Of a stretch of 64,000 nt of DNA, positions 12,781 to 23,233 are shown one piece after another. A program made the translations under genes and the position numbers. Source of the stretch: Torymus aiolomorphi (taxonomy: Eukaryota > Arthropoda > Insecta > Hymenoptera > Torymidae); contig CM070877.1 of NCBI GenBank assembly GCA_036365515.1, positions 5,775,001 through 5,839,000 of the forward strand, written 5' to 3'. Position 1 is the first letter of the stretch. Each line of letters starts with the position of its first letter. The notes under the pieces are model-generated. The model was not told the origin of the DNA. It did no database searches and worked only from the letters and a program-made list of their open reading frames with translations.

Positions 12781-13132
12781 CCACGAAGATGAACCTTGGA
12801 ACTGTATGCAAACACATTATTGCCTACCAGAAATGTACGAGCCTATCCACTGAAGAGCAATTCTGAAGAAACCCATCAATCTCAGCCTTTCAAGAAGACG
12901 AGAGGGAGAAATTGTGTCGAATGCCTTACTGAAGTAACGTGACGTATTTCTTGTCGATGCCGCGACGTATATCCTCTGTCAATTTAAGGAGCGCTGTCTC
13001 AGTTGATGTTTTTTAAAACCCGTCTGCAGAGGATCGAGGATTTTCTCTTTTTTCAAAGACTCTTGCATTTGGTCTAGTGCTATCTTCTCTAGGACCTTTG
13101 AAAGAAAGCATAAGATAGAAATTGGCCTAAAA

Positions 13133-13470
13133 TCAGATGGACTCTTTCGCGCAGCACATTTTTTTTATAGGTCTCACGCGAACTTTCTTCCAGAGATCCG
13201 GGAAAATACCTCGTGCAAAGGAAGAATTGAACAACCCCGCAAGATGTTCCCCAATTACAGGGAGGGCTTTAGCAATAACACTTTGAGGAATGCCATCCTC
13301 TCCACGAGCCTGAGACGAGAAATGGAAGACTGCAAGGATGACATCTGCCAAGCCAACCTCTTTGAACTTGAAACCTTCCAAACTTGCAGTATTGAAGACA
13401 TCCCTACACCTCCCATCCCTGTCCTGCGGCGAGACTGTCACTCCAGCAAAGTGTTGATTCCAGGTCTTGC
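13133..13470 (-). pseudogene. Reverse transcriptase, N-terminal fragment
   Basis: About 110 codons, beginning near an alternate-frame LLRSRKTWNQHF, carry the SQARGEDGIPQ and FPDLWKKVRVRPIKK boxes typical of the start of LINE RT domains. The frame is lost at about 13133. This piece marks the 5' limit of recognisable polymerase. Confidence 0.65.
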
Positions 13471-13985
13471 GGCTCCGGAAGAGCCTGGCATGAGGTGGGC
13501 GCTCAACCGCGTGGTAGAGGCAGCATGTTTACTGCCATTAAGTTGTGAAGATGGCTTTAATTTTCTCGGCTGCTCGATAGCACGGCACCGATCACATGGC
13601 GCATCCTTTTTTCTCCCCGCTGGGTTTGTACACTGGCCAAGTGTTAAGTGCGTGCAGCAGTGGATCACCACACACGACGCACTTGGTACTCATGTCCAGG
13701 TGTCACACGATAGTATGTGTGTATAAGTGTGACGTATTGGCTCTCACCTAACTGCCGCCTTCGCGCTTTCAGCTGCTGCTCTAACCTCACTTTATGGGGC
13801 CGGATGGTGCTGGCGAAAAGAAGCGAGGAAAATTGCAAGTCGATATGCACAGCGATGCCTTCAATTGCTGTGACGACTTGCAATTTGATGCGTGCAAGCA
13901 GCTGAAACAAAAGCCGAAGGCAAGTTGGCAGCAGTTAAAGCTCTTAAAAGTGAGAGCAGTAGGAAGATGGTAACGAGATACTCAC
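13471..13985. other. Spacer between LINE relic and protease gene
   Basis: Overlapping short frames occur on both strands, none with a recognised domain. It may hold more of the degraded LINE 5' region or the 3' end of the neighbouring - strand gene. No decision possible. Confidence 0.3.
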
Positions 13986-14151
13986 GTGCCAGAGGGTGTC
14001 CAACAAATACTTTGACAGGGACAGATTTACATTCCACGTCGCTAAAACTATGGGAAGTCTTTGAATAGGGATCCAGTCTACGTATAGCCGGTAGAATGAC
14101 TGTTTTACAGAAAGCATCCATGTAGTTTATTTTACCATATGGTGTTTTCAT
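13986..14151 (-). CDS. Downstream exon of the C48-protease gene (tentative)
   Basis: The frame starts MKTPYGKINY directly after a pyrimidine-rich acceptor (TTTTTTTCAG) and closes at the donor AC/GTGAGTAT, about 55 codons. No domain recognised. Linked to the protease only by strand and proximity. Confidence 0.35.
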
Positions 14152-15630
14152 CTGAAAAAAATAATCGATAAGAGAGGTTACAAAATTATTGGTTATTCAG
14201 TTATAAATTTACCTTGAATAATATATAAATATTTGCTCCTTTTGTTGTTGCAAAAACACCCTCCAGCCATGTGTGTTGCAACGTGTTGTTTACTATAGTT
14301 ATTTCATTTAGCTGATCCAATAATTTCTAACATTGTGGCCGTCTATAAAATTGATTATATACATTTACAGCTAAATTATCTTCCTGCCGAAAGCCGTTTA
14401 GCGTTTTTACGCAAATCGCGTAAGAATTTATATCTATAGAGGCTTTCAATGTGTCCGGTGCAATGGTGAAAGATATATTATAGTCTAGATCATCCCTGTA
14501 TACATTGCGATTCTCATCCTTCTTACTGAAATTAAAAAATAAAAATTTATAATAAATATATTAAAAATTGTTACAGTTAATTTTACTCTAGATCGGTTTA
14601 TGGAGCCCGAGATAAAGTTTTGGTAGAGCGCGGGTTATTGTTTCGTTATTCATTAATATACGGGAACTCTCCATGATAGTTACTGATTTTAGGTAGATTT
14701 ACTTAATCAATGACATTGGTTTTAGACATATTGAGCGAAATTGATACATATATACGTAGGTTATAGGGGGTTCGGGTATACCTTCTCACGTTAGTCGTTG
14801 AACAAGGTACCCCAACCTCTTTCCTGAGTCTGTCATCACTGCAATCTGAAAGTTTGAAGCTTACATGGTCGATTGGAGACAATTTCTCAATGCTGCAACA
14901 AATGAAAAAAAAACTTAAAGTTAAATAGGGATGACATAATAAATATATTAATCTTTTAATAATCGCACGAGGAGCAGATTTCTTAGGCAGATTTACGCTG
15001 GGCTTCATTCTCACCGTAACGCTATTTTCCGTAACTACGTTCAATCTGTAACAATACAACATGTGAATGGTCAGATTAATAACTCGTAAGTTTGTATATG
15101 TACCTTAATCTTTGTAGTTGTTGAGCCCACTGCCTCCTCAATAAATCTAAATCACTATATTTCAATATTGTGTGTTGCCGTACAAAATTCTCTGCTTCGG
15201 CAACATCGCAATTCGCAAAGATATCACGATGCAAAAATTTCAATAATGCATCTGCATTGAGAAGTGTATGTACCCCGCAGTTGTGTCCATCAATTTGATG
15301 CTGCACTTTTATAACATACACTTGAATATTAAATAAAGCATTTCCGAAGAGCGAAGACTTTATGAAATCATTCATTGAATCGGCATATAATGCGTGGATA
15401 CTTTCATTCAGTTTATAAAAAACTAATGTTATCCAATGGACACCTTCGACATCATTAAATATGATGATCAACGGTTTTTGCGTAGAGGATGCTCCATATC
15501 TCTGAATAACTACATGCAAGTGTCTATCGGATCCAACAATTTCAAATTCCTCTTCATTGAATTTTAGACATTTAGTCCCAATCATAGCCGCATCAGCTTG
15601 AGTGAGCAGATGCTTCATATCGTTGCTCAT
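13986..15630 (-). CDS. Ulp1/SENP-like (C48) cysteine protease gene, multi-exon
   Basis: The first exon (15630-15104) encodes a C48-type protease core of about 175 residues. The catalytic set is visible in order: His in VHWITLVF, Asp in YADSMND, Gln in HQIDG and Cys in GHNCGVHTLL. It ends at a donor AG/GTACAT. The next exon starts after TTACAG (15045) in matching phase (TTA AGA TTG). Further frames follow acceptors at 14525 and 14151; the 14151-13986 exon ends at a good donor (AC/GTGAGT). The middle exon phases could not all be reconciled, so exon order is tentative. The family removes SUMO-like modifiers, but such domains also occur in transposons. A role is not assigned. It may extend upstream to 17461. 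Confidence 0.5.
14369..14525 (-). CDS. Middle exon of the C48-protease gene (tentative)
   Basis: After TTTAATTTCAG a frame of about 52 codons (KKDENRNVYRDD, then YAICVKTLNGF) runs to a possible donor GCT/GTAAAT. Without the donor it reaches a stop about 13 codons later. The balanced amino-acid make-up and splice ends suggest coding, but no family is recognised. Confidence 0.35.
15104..15630 (-). CDS. C48 protease exon with catalytic core
   Basis: The ATG at 15630-15628 opens a frame of 176 residues to the splice donor. All four catalytic positions (His, Asp, Gln, Cys) are present, so the fold could be active. It is shorter than the roughly 200-residue SENP core. The start codon could be internal, since a possible splice acceptor precedes it. 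Confidence 0.6.
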
Positions 15631-15769
15631 GGTCTTCTTTTCGAAGTCAGATATATATAATTCGCTAATAAAATAAACATTTTTATTAAATGCTCGAGAA
15701 ATACATGTAAAATAGATTCATCCGACAAAGAAGATACTCAATACCTGAAACTCATTTTGAAGGATATCC

Positions 15770-15990
15770 TTCACTGCTTAAAAATGCCACTGATTATGAT
15801 GCAGCTGAGGATAATGCTACTGTTCTGACTGATGCCGATGCTGGTTATATTAAGTACAGCTATTGCTGTTGCAGTACAGCTGCTAATGATGCTGCTATTG
15901 CTGTTGCAGTACAGATGCTACTGATGCAGATAGTGCTGCTGCTGATGTTGCAGATGCTTCTGCTGCTGCTACGAAACTACTGAATTACAA
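15770..15990. repeat. Degenerate CTG/CAG-like trinucleotide region
   Basis: GCTGCTGATG-type triplets are repeated, with a duplicated segment around TATTGCTGTTGCAGTACAG (about 15860-15925). On the - strand all frames meet stops, so it is not a clean coding exon, though the composition resembles the exon at 17340-17461. Confidence 0.5.
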
Positions 15991-16046
15991 ATGTGACTAT
16001 TGTTCATTTTGTATTTCTATAACAGAGATATTTATATATTCGCAAC

Positions 16047-17020
16047 AAAATCGGGCATAGGTTCCCCTGCGGCTTGCGCTACTTTCTTTACCCCTTCCCC
16101 ATCCCCAGTCTCCCACCTTCATCCCCTAAGAAGTGGTCTTTGCCGCTGGGAAACCTAAGCCTAATTTTCCTGCAGATATTTAAATACCCGCAGGAAAATC
16201 GGGCATAGGTTCCCCTGCGGCCTGCGCCACTTTCTTTTCCCCCTCCCCATCCCAAGTCCCCCACCTCCATCCCATGAGAAGAAGTGGTCTTTGCCGCTGG
16301 GGAACCTAAGCCTGATTTTCCTACCGATATTTAAATATCCGCAGGAAAATCGGGCATAGGTTCCCCTGCGGCCTACGCCACTTTCTTTTCCCCCTCCCCA
16401 TCCCCAGACCCCACCTCCATCCCATGAGAAGAAGTGGTCTTTGCCGCTGGGGAACCTAAGCCTGATTTTCCTACAGATATTTAAATACCCGCAGAAAAAT
16501 CGGGCATAGATTCCCCTGCGGCTAACGCCATTTTGTTTCTCTTTTCTCCCGTTTCCCCTGATACCGAATCCTTAAGAAGAAAATGGGTTGTAGCCGCGGG
16601 GAAAAACCTGTGCCCGATTTTCCCGTAGATATTTTCGAATCCGCGAAAAAAATCGGGCATAGGTTCCCCTGCCGCTAACGCCATTTTGCTTCTGTTCCCC
16701 CCTTCCCCAGATATCCAACCCCTAAGAAGAAGAATGGTTGTAGCCGCTGGGAAACCAGTGTGATTCTTATGCAGATATTTACATATCCGCGGAAAAATCG
16801 GGCATAGGTTCCCCTGCGGCTAAAGCAATTTTGTTTCTCTTTTTCCCGTTCCCCCCGACACCGAATCCCTAAGAAGAAAATGGGTTGTAGCCGCGAGGAA
16901 AACCCTGTGCCTGATTTTCCCGCAGATATTTTCATATCCGCGGAAAAATCGGGCATAGGTTCCCCTGCGCCTAACGTCGTTTTGCTTCTCTCCCCCCTCT
17001 CCCCGATACCCGACCCCTTG
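16047..17020. repeat. Tandem array 1: about 150-bp palindromic units, 6-7 copies
   Basis: The word TCGGGCATAGGTTCCCCTGC recurs near 16050, 16200, 16350, 16500, 16653, 16800 and 16949 (spacing 147-152). In each unit its near-complement (GGGGAACCTAAGCCTGA) follows about 100 bp later, so the unit folds on itself. The loop holds C-runs (CCCCCTCCCCATCCCC), a G-quadruplex motif on the - strand. Units join through GATATTTAAATATC, another small palindrome. Frames that look open inside are repeat artefacts. Confidence 0.9.
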
Positions 17021-17339
17021 GGTTATTGGTTTAACAATTGCGCTACATGGCTTTGTCTCCACGACCTAACTACAAAGCCGCTGTTGCAAGACAAACACCA
17101 GATGTACAATGTGCTTTCATCATCGCTACATTGTTTCCAACACAGCGATCCGGCGGCGTTCGTCATAGCGATCATAGGGAGCGACACCTCATAAGAGAAT
17201 ACTCTTACGTGCCCTCTCACCCCGGGCTACTAGCCTCTAAGTGGACCCGTGTCCGGCCGACCTATCTGGTGTCACCCTTTCAACACGCCCCCCCCTTTCT
17301 GATTTTCTGAAGATAAAATAAATCATTAGATACTTACCC

Positions 17340-17349
17340 ACTGCTGCGC

Positions 17350-17383
<34 letters not shown>

Positions 17384-17461
17384 ACTGGCTGGTGCTGTTG
17401 GTGCTACTGGCTGATGCTGTTTCTGGATGATGATCGATCCAAATGTTGCACTGTTCCTGAA
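17340..17461 (-). CDS. Candidate exon with serine-rich (CAG-repeat) stretch
   Basis: On the - strand an acceptor TTATCGTTTTCAG/GAACAG and a donor GTGG/GTAAGTATC bound 122 nt. One frame stays open (NSATFGSIIIQKQHQPVAP, then a serine run and AAVG). The splice sites are good, but the exon lies between two tandem arrays. It could be an upstream exon of the C48-protease gene, putting the arrays in its introns. No direct evidence joins them. Confidence 0.35.
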
Positions 17462-17566
17462 AACGATAAAAAAAAAGATAATTAGCGATCCTGCGAGCCT
17501 CAACGCGGCGAATCCCCCGGGGGACTCAAACCGTGTTGGTTCACACGATCTCTTTGGAATCGGAAC

Positions 17567-18205
17567 GACTTTGTGCAATATCGCAAGTCGAAACTTGCAA
17601 TATTCTACAAAGTCCTTCCGACTCCTCCCACATACCCGCGAGACTTTGTGCAATACCGCAAGTAATACTTGCTATATTCTACAAAGTCCCCCAACCCCCC
17701 TTTACCCACCCTGGAGACTTTGTGCAATACCGCAAGTAATACTTGCGATTTTCTACAAAGTCCCCCAACTCCCCTTTACCCACCCTGGAGACTTTATGCA
17801 ATACCGCAAGTAATACTTGCGATATTCTACAAAGTCCCCCAACCCCCCTTTACCCACCCTGGAGACTTTGTGCAATACCGCAGTCGAAACTTGCGACATT
17901 TTACAAAGTCCCGTCCATTCCCCACCCACATACCCGCCCGCCTTTGTGCAATACCGCAATTAATACTTGTGATATTCCACAAAGTCCCCCAACCCCCCTT
18001 TACCCACCCTGACGACTGTGCAATACCGCAAGTAATACTTGCGATATTCCACAAAGTCTCCCCATTCCCCTTTACCCCCCACGAGACTTTGCGCAATGCC
18101 GCAAGTCGAAACTGGCAATATTCTACAAAGTCCCAACCATATACCCGCGTGACTTTGTGCAATACCGCAATTAATACTTGCCATATTCTACAAAGTCCTC
18201 CCATT
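17567..18205. repeat. Tandem array 2: about 74-bp hairpin plus C-run units, 9 copies
   Basis: Units start at about 17567, 17642, 17716, 17790, 17864, 17939, 18014, 18085 and 18151. Each has a palindrome of about 47 bp (GACTTTGT ... CGCAAGT AAT ACTTGCG ... ACAAAGTC) and then about 27 bp of C-runs (CCCCCAACCCCCCTTTACCC and CACCC). The C-runs read on the - strand as four G-tracts with short loops, a G-quadruplex motif. Frames crossing the array on either strand are artefacts of the unit length. Confidence 0.9.
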
Positions 18206-18228
18206 CCCCAGCCCCGACCACTCGTGAG

Positions 18229-18960
18229 ATTGTAAAAATGTTTACAAGTTTCCACAATCTACCCACTCGGAGCAAATTAATGTCATGATTGCGCATATAT
18301 CCATATGCACCACGTAAACTTGTAAAAATTTTTACAAGTTTCGACTATATACCCTTTAATCTAGTAAATATAATGATTCCGCACCTACCAACACATGAAC
18401 TACCTATTCATGTAAAAATTTTCACAAGTTTTTAGTACCTACCCTCTCGAAGCGAATAAATATAATAATTGCGCACCTACCAACATGAACTATCTATACT
18501 TGTAAAAATTTTCACAAGTTTTTAGTACTTACCCTCTCGAAGCGAATAAATATAATGTTGCGCACCTAAACACATGTAATATGTCACACGAAAATTTTTT
18601 ACAAGATTCGACTATATACCTTTCGGATCTAATAAATATAATGATTGCGCACCTAGCAACATGAACTGTCTATACTTGTAAAAATTTTCATAAGTTTTTA
18701 GTACCTACCCTCTCGGAGCGAATAAATATAATGATTGCGCACTTACCAACATGAAATATCTATACTTGTAAAAATTTTCATAAGTTTTTAGTACTTACCC
18801 TCTTGAAGCGAATAAATATGATTGCGCACCTACCAACATGAACTATCTATACTTGTATAAATTTTCACAAGTTTTTAGTACTTACCCTTTCGAAGCGAAT
18901 AAATATAATGATTGCGCACCTTAACACATGCAATATGTTACATGAAACATTTTTACACAT
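18229..18960. repeat. Tandem array 3: about 89-bp AT-rich palindromic units, 8 copies
   Basis: Each unit has a short palindrome ACTTGTAAAAATTTTCACAAG, followed by TAGTACTTACCCTCTCGAAG, an AATAAATATAATGATTGCGC stretch and CCTACCAACATGAACTATC. Starts fall near 18229, 18318, 18409, 18498, 18586, 18674, 18764 and 18850. Unlike arrays 1 and 2 it lacks long C-runs. Noncoding. Confidence 0.9.
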
Positions 18961-19200
18961 TCAGCAGATTATTCAGTTATTGTTTATTTACAAAGTTTTT
19001 TGGTTATTGTTGAGTTAATGGGTTAATGGGTGATTGTTTTTTTTTACTAAGTTTTCTGGGTATTGTTGAGTTAATGGGTGTTAATGGGTGTTAATTCGGA
19101 GGTATGTTTGGAATGGTATATATCTATATATTGATCTGGAAAGCTCAGCTCACGGAGGTCTTTGGAGCTTCACATAGGACCCCCTTCTCGTCAAAAAAAT
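18961..19200. repeat. Degenerate GAGTTAATGGGT repeats
   Basis: Variants of TATTGTTGAGTTAATGGGT and TTAATGGGTG occur several times. They are related in wording to the 49-bp repeats at 19782-19913. Confidence 0.5.
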
Positions 19201-19201
19201 T

Positions 19202-19560
19202 AGGTTAGACGTACATTACCGAAAAGATGACGTAAATATGTATATGTCTGGTATGCTATGTATACTGCGTTCAAACTTGTGTCGCACCATTACTCCCCCC
19301 CCTCCCCCCTTCTCGATTGCGATCAGGTTAGACGTCATATCTCGATACGCATATGAGGTGTTGTACTCTTGGTATTTGGTGTATGTATTCCTGACTGAAA
19401 AAGATGTTGACACCGCCTCTCCCTCTTTTCCCCCGCCACAAAATCGAGTAGGTTAGACGCGATATCTCGAAAACTATAGGTCGCCTGGCTTCAGGAGTAT
19501 GCGCATTACATTCCCTGTCGAATTTTACATCTTTATAGGTCATACAAAAATTTTCGAATT
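19202..19560 (+). repeat. Degenerate three-copy repeat, about 124-bp period
   Basis: AGGTTAGACG recurs at 19202, 19325 and 19450. Copies 2 and 3 share a following ATATCTCGA, and each of the first two is followed by a C-run stretch before the next. The copies are diverged. Confidence 0.55.
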
Positions 19561-19781
19561 TTCGAAATTTTTCTTAGTCCCGTAGGGGTCTACCTATATA
19601 GGGTCGCAAAAAAAGGTCTCGTGGCGACTAGCTCAGTCGATAGAGAATTGTTCAGGGATTCTTTTAAACCTATAATCATTTTCCATTTTTTTCGAAAGTG
19701 GACTTCAATTTTTATCAAGTCCCTCTACTTTCATGAGACCCGTAGGGGCTTCTTTAATCGTCAACGGATTATTTACTTAAT

Positions 19782-19913
19782 TCTATTACAAAGTTTTTGA
19801 GATGTTGGGTTATTGTGTTATTGAGTTAATTATATTACTAAGTTTTTGAGATGTTGGGTTATTGTGTTATTGAGTTAATTATATTACTAAGTTTTTGAGA
19901 TGTTGGGTTATTG
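19782..19913 (+). repeat. 49-bp tandem repeat, about 2.7 copies
   Basis: The unit includes AAGTTTTTGAGATGTTGGGT, TATTGTGTTATTGAG and TTAATTATATTACT. The copies are nearly identical. Confidence 0.85.
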
Positions 19914-21220
19914 ATAGTTATCATATCGCATCGTCCGACTCGCCTATCCGTCGCAGATCTATATCGCCCAAAGCTGGCACAATCATTACGTGAAATTACG
20001 AGCATCCCCCCCCCCCCTCGTTCGTATTATATAGCTGAAAAATGCAAATTGAACGAAAATTTAAACGACCCTGTCGTTGGCAATTCACCCCCGGCCCTAA
20101 ATTTCCAGCGCAATTACGTAATAATATCTTCATCGATTAATCCCCGTGATGTCGTATATGTGTATATAAACATTTGCAGCACGCGACTGGCGGCGACGGA
20201 GCGTGAAAACACCTCGCGGATGAATCAGAAATTTCCATGCGTAATTGCGAGCAACTGGTGTTGTTTTATTTTATTCCTAGGTATAAGTGCCTTCGTTCGC
20301 CACCCCACCCACGAATTCCATGGCGAATGGGGTGTAAGTAGCGCGCCTACAAATTGACTGGTGTGCGCGCGTGCGCCCTGGTAACAGATGGGCGGAGGAA
20401 TGCGCGCGATATGTGTACATGTATGGAGAGCGAGGGGATACGCGTGTAGACACCTCGAAGGGGTCCGCGTGGTGACGGTGTTTAAAATCTGATAGGCGCG
20501 CGAGACGATTGCAGGGATGTGTTATACATTATGCGCGAATCAAACGGTGGTATTGTTGATTTTGATGCTCTAAGCGGTATGTTGTAAGTGCATAATGTGT
20601 TCTGTAGAATTTGAGCTATGTTTTACTTGTCATTCGAGGACGCACTAATATTATTATATATAGCGATAATCGATGAGACAATTTGATTTATTTATGTTGT
20701 TAAGAAATTTTTTTCTTTACATTTCGTATTTTTATAATTTAACTATTAATACTTTAACATTTTAAAGTCTCTATATCTATAAACAAAATACAATGAAATA
20801 CTCAAAGTATAAAAAGTTATGTACTATTATCCTTAATTTAATAAAATCTTAAGCCTGTTATTTACACAAAGGACGTCGAATTGAGCGCATTTTCACGCAG
20901 GAATCAAGCCAGAGGGCTTTATTTTGATAGATCGGCTTCCGGTGGGCATCTATCCTCGCGGTACTTAAATTCGTCCGATCCTCCAAACGCGCTCATATAT
21001 ATAGAGAATCAGAGGGGGGCGAAGAAAAAAACACTCGCACGCACGCACGGGCGGTTGAAGGATCTTTGAGCGTAGCAGTCGCGCTCTAAGCTATGATTCA
21101 CCTCTTAAACCTCCTCACTCTCTCTCTCTCTCGCTTTCGATTTTATTAACGCTCGCCCCGGCTAAATGAATATGTACACGAAACTCGGGGCTAACTCAAT
21201 TCGGCCTCGTTCAGCAGCGG

Positions 21221-21259
<39 letters not shown>

Positions 21260-22274
21260 CAATTATACGCGCGGCGGCTCCTTCGAATTCTTCTCTCTTC
21301 TCGCTCCGAGCTGCGTTATATATATATGGTTTGATCGGCGCGGAATCCGTAAACGACGTTGGGGGGAAATAAAATTTTGTAAAAATAAACCTGAGAGCTC
21401 GCGCGCGCGCGCGCCTCTCATCGCGGTTTAATGATGTTATTATCGAGACGCGGTACACGCGAGGCGATTTTATAATATGTTGCGTTATTCGGGAACTTAT
21501 TACCGACGATAAGATAAATACGCGGAACGGAGTCGTCGTGAACGGCTATATTATCATATGTACGATTTTTAAGAAATCTTAAGAACTGACGCTGTTAAGG
21601 GTTTACGAGTTGGTATAAAGTCTCTGAAGTCGCATTTATTGAAAACGATCAAAGTTTCAGAGCGGTAAAAATTTGAAAGTACGGGTTTTCAATAAGGAAT
21701 TATATTTTAGCCACCAAATGTAAATATGTAAATTTATTTCTAAAGGATCATCCGATCCTCTCATACTTAAGCCCGCAATAAAAAAAAGAACGTTCCTTAA
21801 CCACTGATCGATTCCCCCGCCACTGCGTCCTGAAATAACACTACTTACAACTCTACACGCAACAATCGTTAATTACCAACGCACAAAAAGAACAAAGAAC
21901 CAGGCGTATAAGCACCGGCGGTGCAATTGCCGCCATTGTTTCCGAGCGAGTAGTAGTGCACTTTGCGCGCGAAGAGGGGGTTGCGCTTTTCTTCGCCGCA
22001 TGCGAGAGAAGAAAAGACGTTCGACGGTCTTCGGATGTACACGACGATGCCGCCGCGACGGTTGATGCTCACAATGCGTCGCGAGGTATAATACTGTTGT
22101 CCTGTGTAATTGCGTCGCTCCCTCTTTGTCTCTCTCTCTCTCTCTCTCTCTCTCTACGTAAGTATTTTGTGGTTGGTGGGGAGAAGGAGTCGTGCGATAC
22201 GGGATTGGGTGCATAAAGCGCTGTTTTATAGTGAAATAATGTGGAAAGAGGTATTTTGTTGTATTATAAAATTC
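19914..22274. other. Intergenic DNA with GC-rich islands
   Basis: CpG-rich blocks at about 20300-20560, 20900-21480 and 21880-22230, with CT/GA runs (for example 21220-21260 and 22130-22155), are separated by AT-rich DNA. No gene recognised. Confidence 0.4.
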
Positions 22275-22770
22275 AATTAGGTGATTTATTTATTTATTCA
22301 TTAACCAGAGTACAATTTCACGTAGATTACATCGAGATATACAATGCATAACTGAAGAATCTTACATCCTATATAGAGGTAAACAAGTTACCTGTGTTTT
22401 AGGCCTGGTTTAGCTAAAACTAAGCTTAAAATTAACTTACAATCTACTTATAAACTAAAAGTTTAACAAAGTTTGTGTTATAAAATTTTAATAAACTATA
22501 TATTTTTTTCACAACAAGAATTTACAGATATTTAAAATATGTACTGTCGTTATTATTTACTTATTTATTTTTTTCTCTCTTTTTCGTTGTACCATTTGAT
22601 AATTTTAGTCTTTATACATTTATTACTAAAATTAAGTGTTTTTAATTCATTATGTAATTCGTTAAATACTTTCAGAGCAACAATTGTATTATTCTTGAAA
22701 TTTGCCGACTTATTAATTTCAGGTATACTAAGGCTTTTATTTCTGGTAATATATAAAAAGATATAGTATA
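22275..22770 (-). mobile_element. 3' remnant of a non-LTR retrotransposon
   Basis: The - strand frame near 22755-22570 reads TRNKSLSIPEINKSANFKNN, then VALKVFNELHNELKTLN and KWYNEKERKK before a stop. This resembles the C-terminal tail of LINE polymerases (a conserved F/W-N-x-L-P/H-x-x-x-K pattern before a basic end). Noncoding AT-rich DNA and a terminal (AAATA/AATA)n run near 22281-22295 follow, as for a LINE 3' end. The 5' part is missing. Assignment rests on pattern only. Confidence 0.45.
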
Positions 22771-22784
22771 ATATAAAAAAATTT

Positions 22785-22942
22785 TAATTTACCCAACGAC
22801 CACCACCACCACCACCGTACAAACCATTGACTTTAGCGCGCACCGACTTCGCTTTCCCCCCCTGTTTGGAACAACTCCACCTCCTCGACGCATAGCCGCA
22901 GCTAGATAAGCATCTTATCCCCTTGGACTTTACCTACTCTCA

Positions 22943-22980
<38 letters not shown>

Positions 22981-23098
22981 GCTTAGCAGACTATATCTGC
23001 TACCGCTGCAGCGTCTTGCGTATAGGCTTTGTGGGCTTTGTGCCGAAAACAATGGTGGGACAACAGAGCGGGGGCGTGTTTATGACACTCGCGCAGAT

Positions 23099-23135
<37 letters not shown>

Positions 23136-23195
23136 AAGGAGATTTCTGCAGTCCCCCATGAATTCCGAATTCCTGCGGTCATCGTCCACGAAGAG

Positions 23196-23233
<38 letters not shown>

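Larger units (their letters stand above)
11428..13470 (-). mobile_element. Decayed non-LTR (LINE) retrotransposon, 5' truncated
   Basis: Reverse-transcriptase pieces lie on the - strand in several frames. 13441-13133 has the fingers region with GEDGIPQSVI and LWKKVRVRPIKK. About 13020-12830 has SKAFDTISPSRLL split by frameshifts. 12780-12307 has GVLQGSVLGPLLFCLYINDI and the catalytic YADDLQVY. 12234-12037 has the C-terminal RGAHLWNSLPAEVRNLPSL region usual in jockey/CR1-group LINEs. The 3' side ends in short repeats (ATTACT units, about 11428-11445). Frameshifts and stops make it inactive. No endonuclease domain was seen. The clade is a guess. Confidence 0.8.

Noticed and set aside
16088..17062. 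Several - strand frames with YARF repeats
   Set aside because: Translations of tandem array 1.
17427..18255. Overlapping open frames on both strands (up to 188 codons) with repeated peptide units
   Set aside because: The repeat unit of about 74-75 bp keeps frames open by its periodicity; no initiation context, domain or splice logic.
17567..18960. CRISPR array
   Set aside because: Units repeat throughout with no unique spacers, and the host is a eukaryote.
19621..19660. tRNA-like A box (TAGCTCAGTCGATAGAG)
   Set aside because: No B box, anticodon arm or acceptor pairing follows; at most a degraded tRNA-derived SINE fragment.
19911..20357. 148-codon frame
   Set aside because: No domain or plausible composition; crosses an AT/GC boundary.
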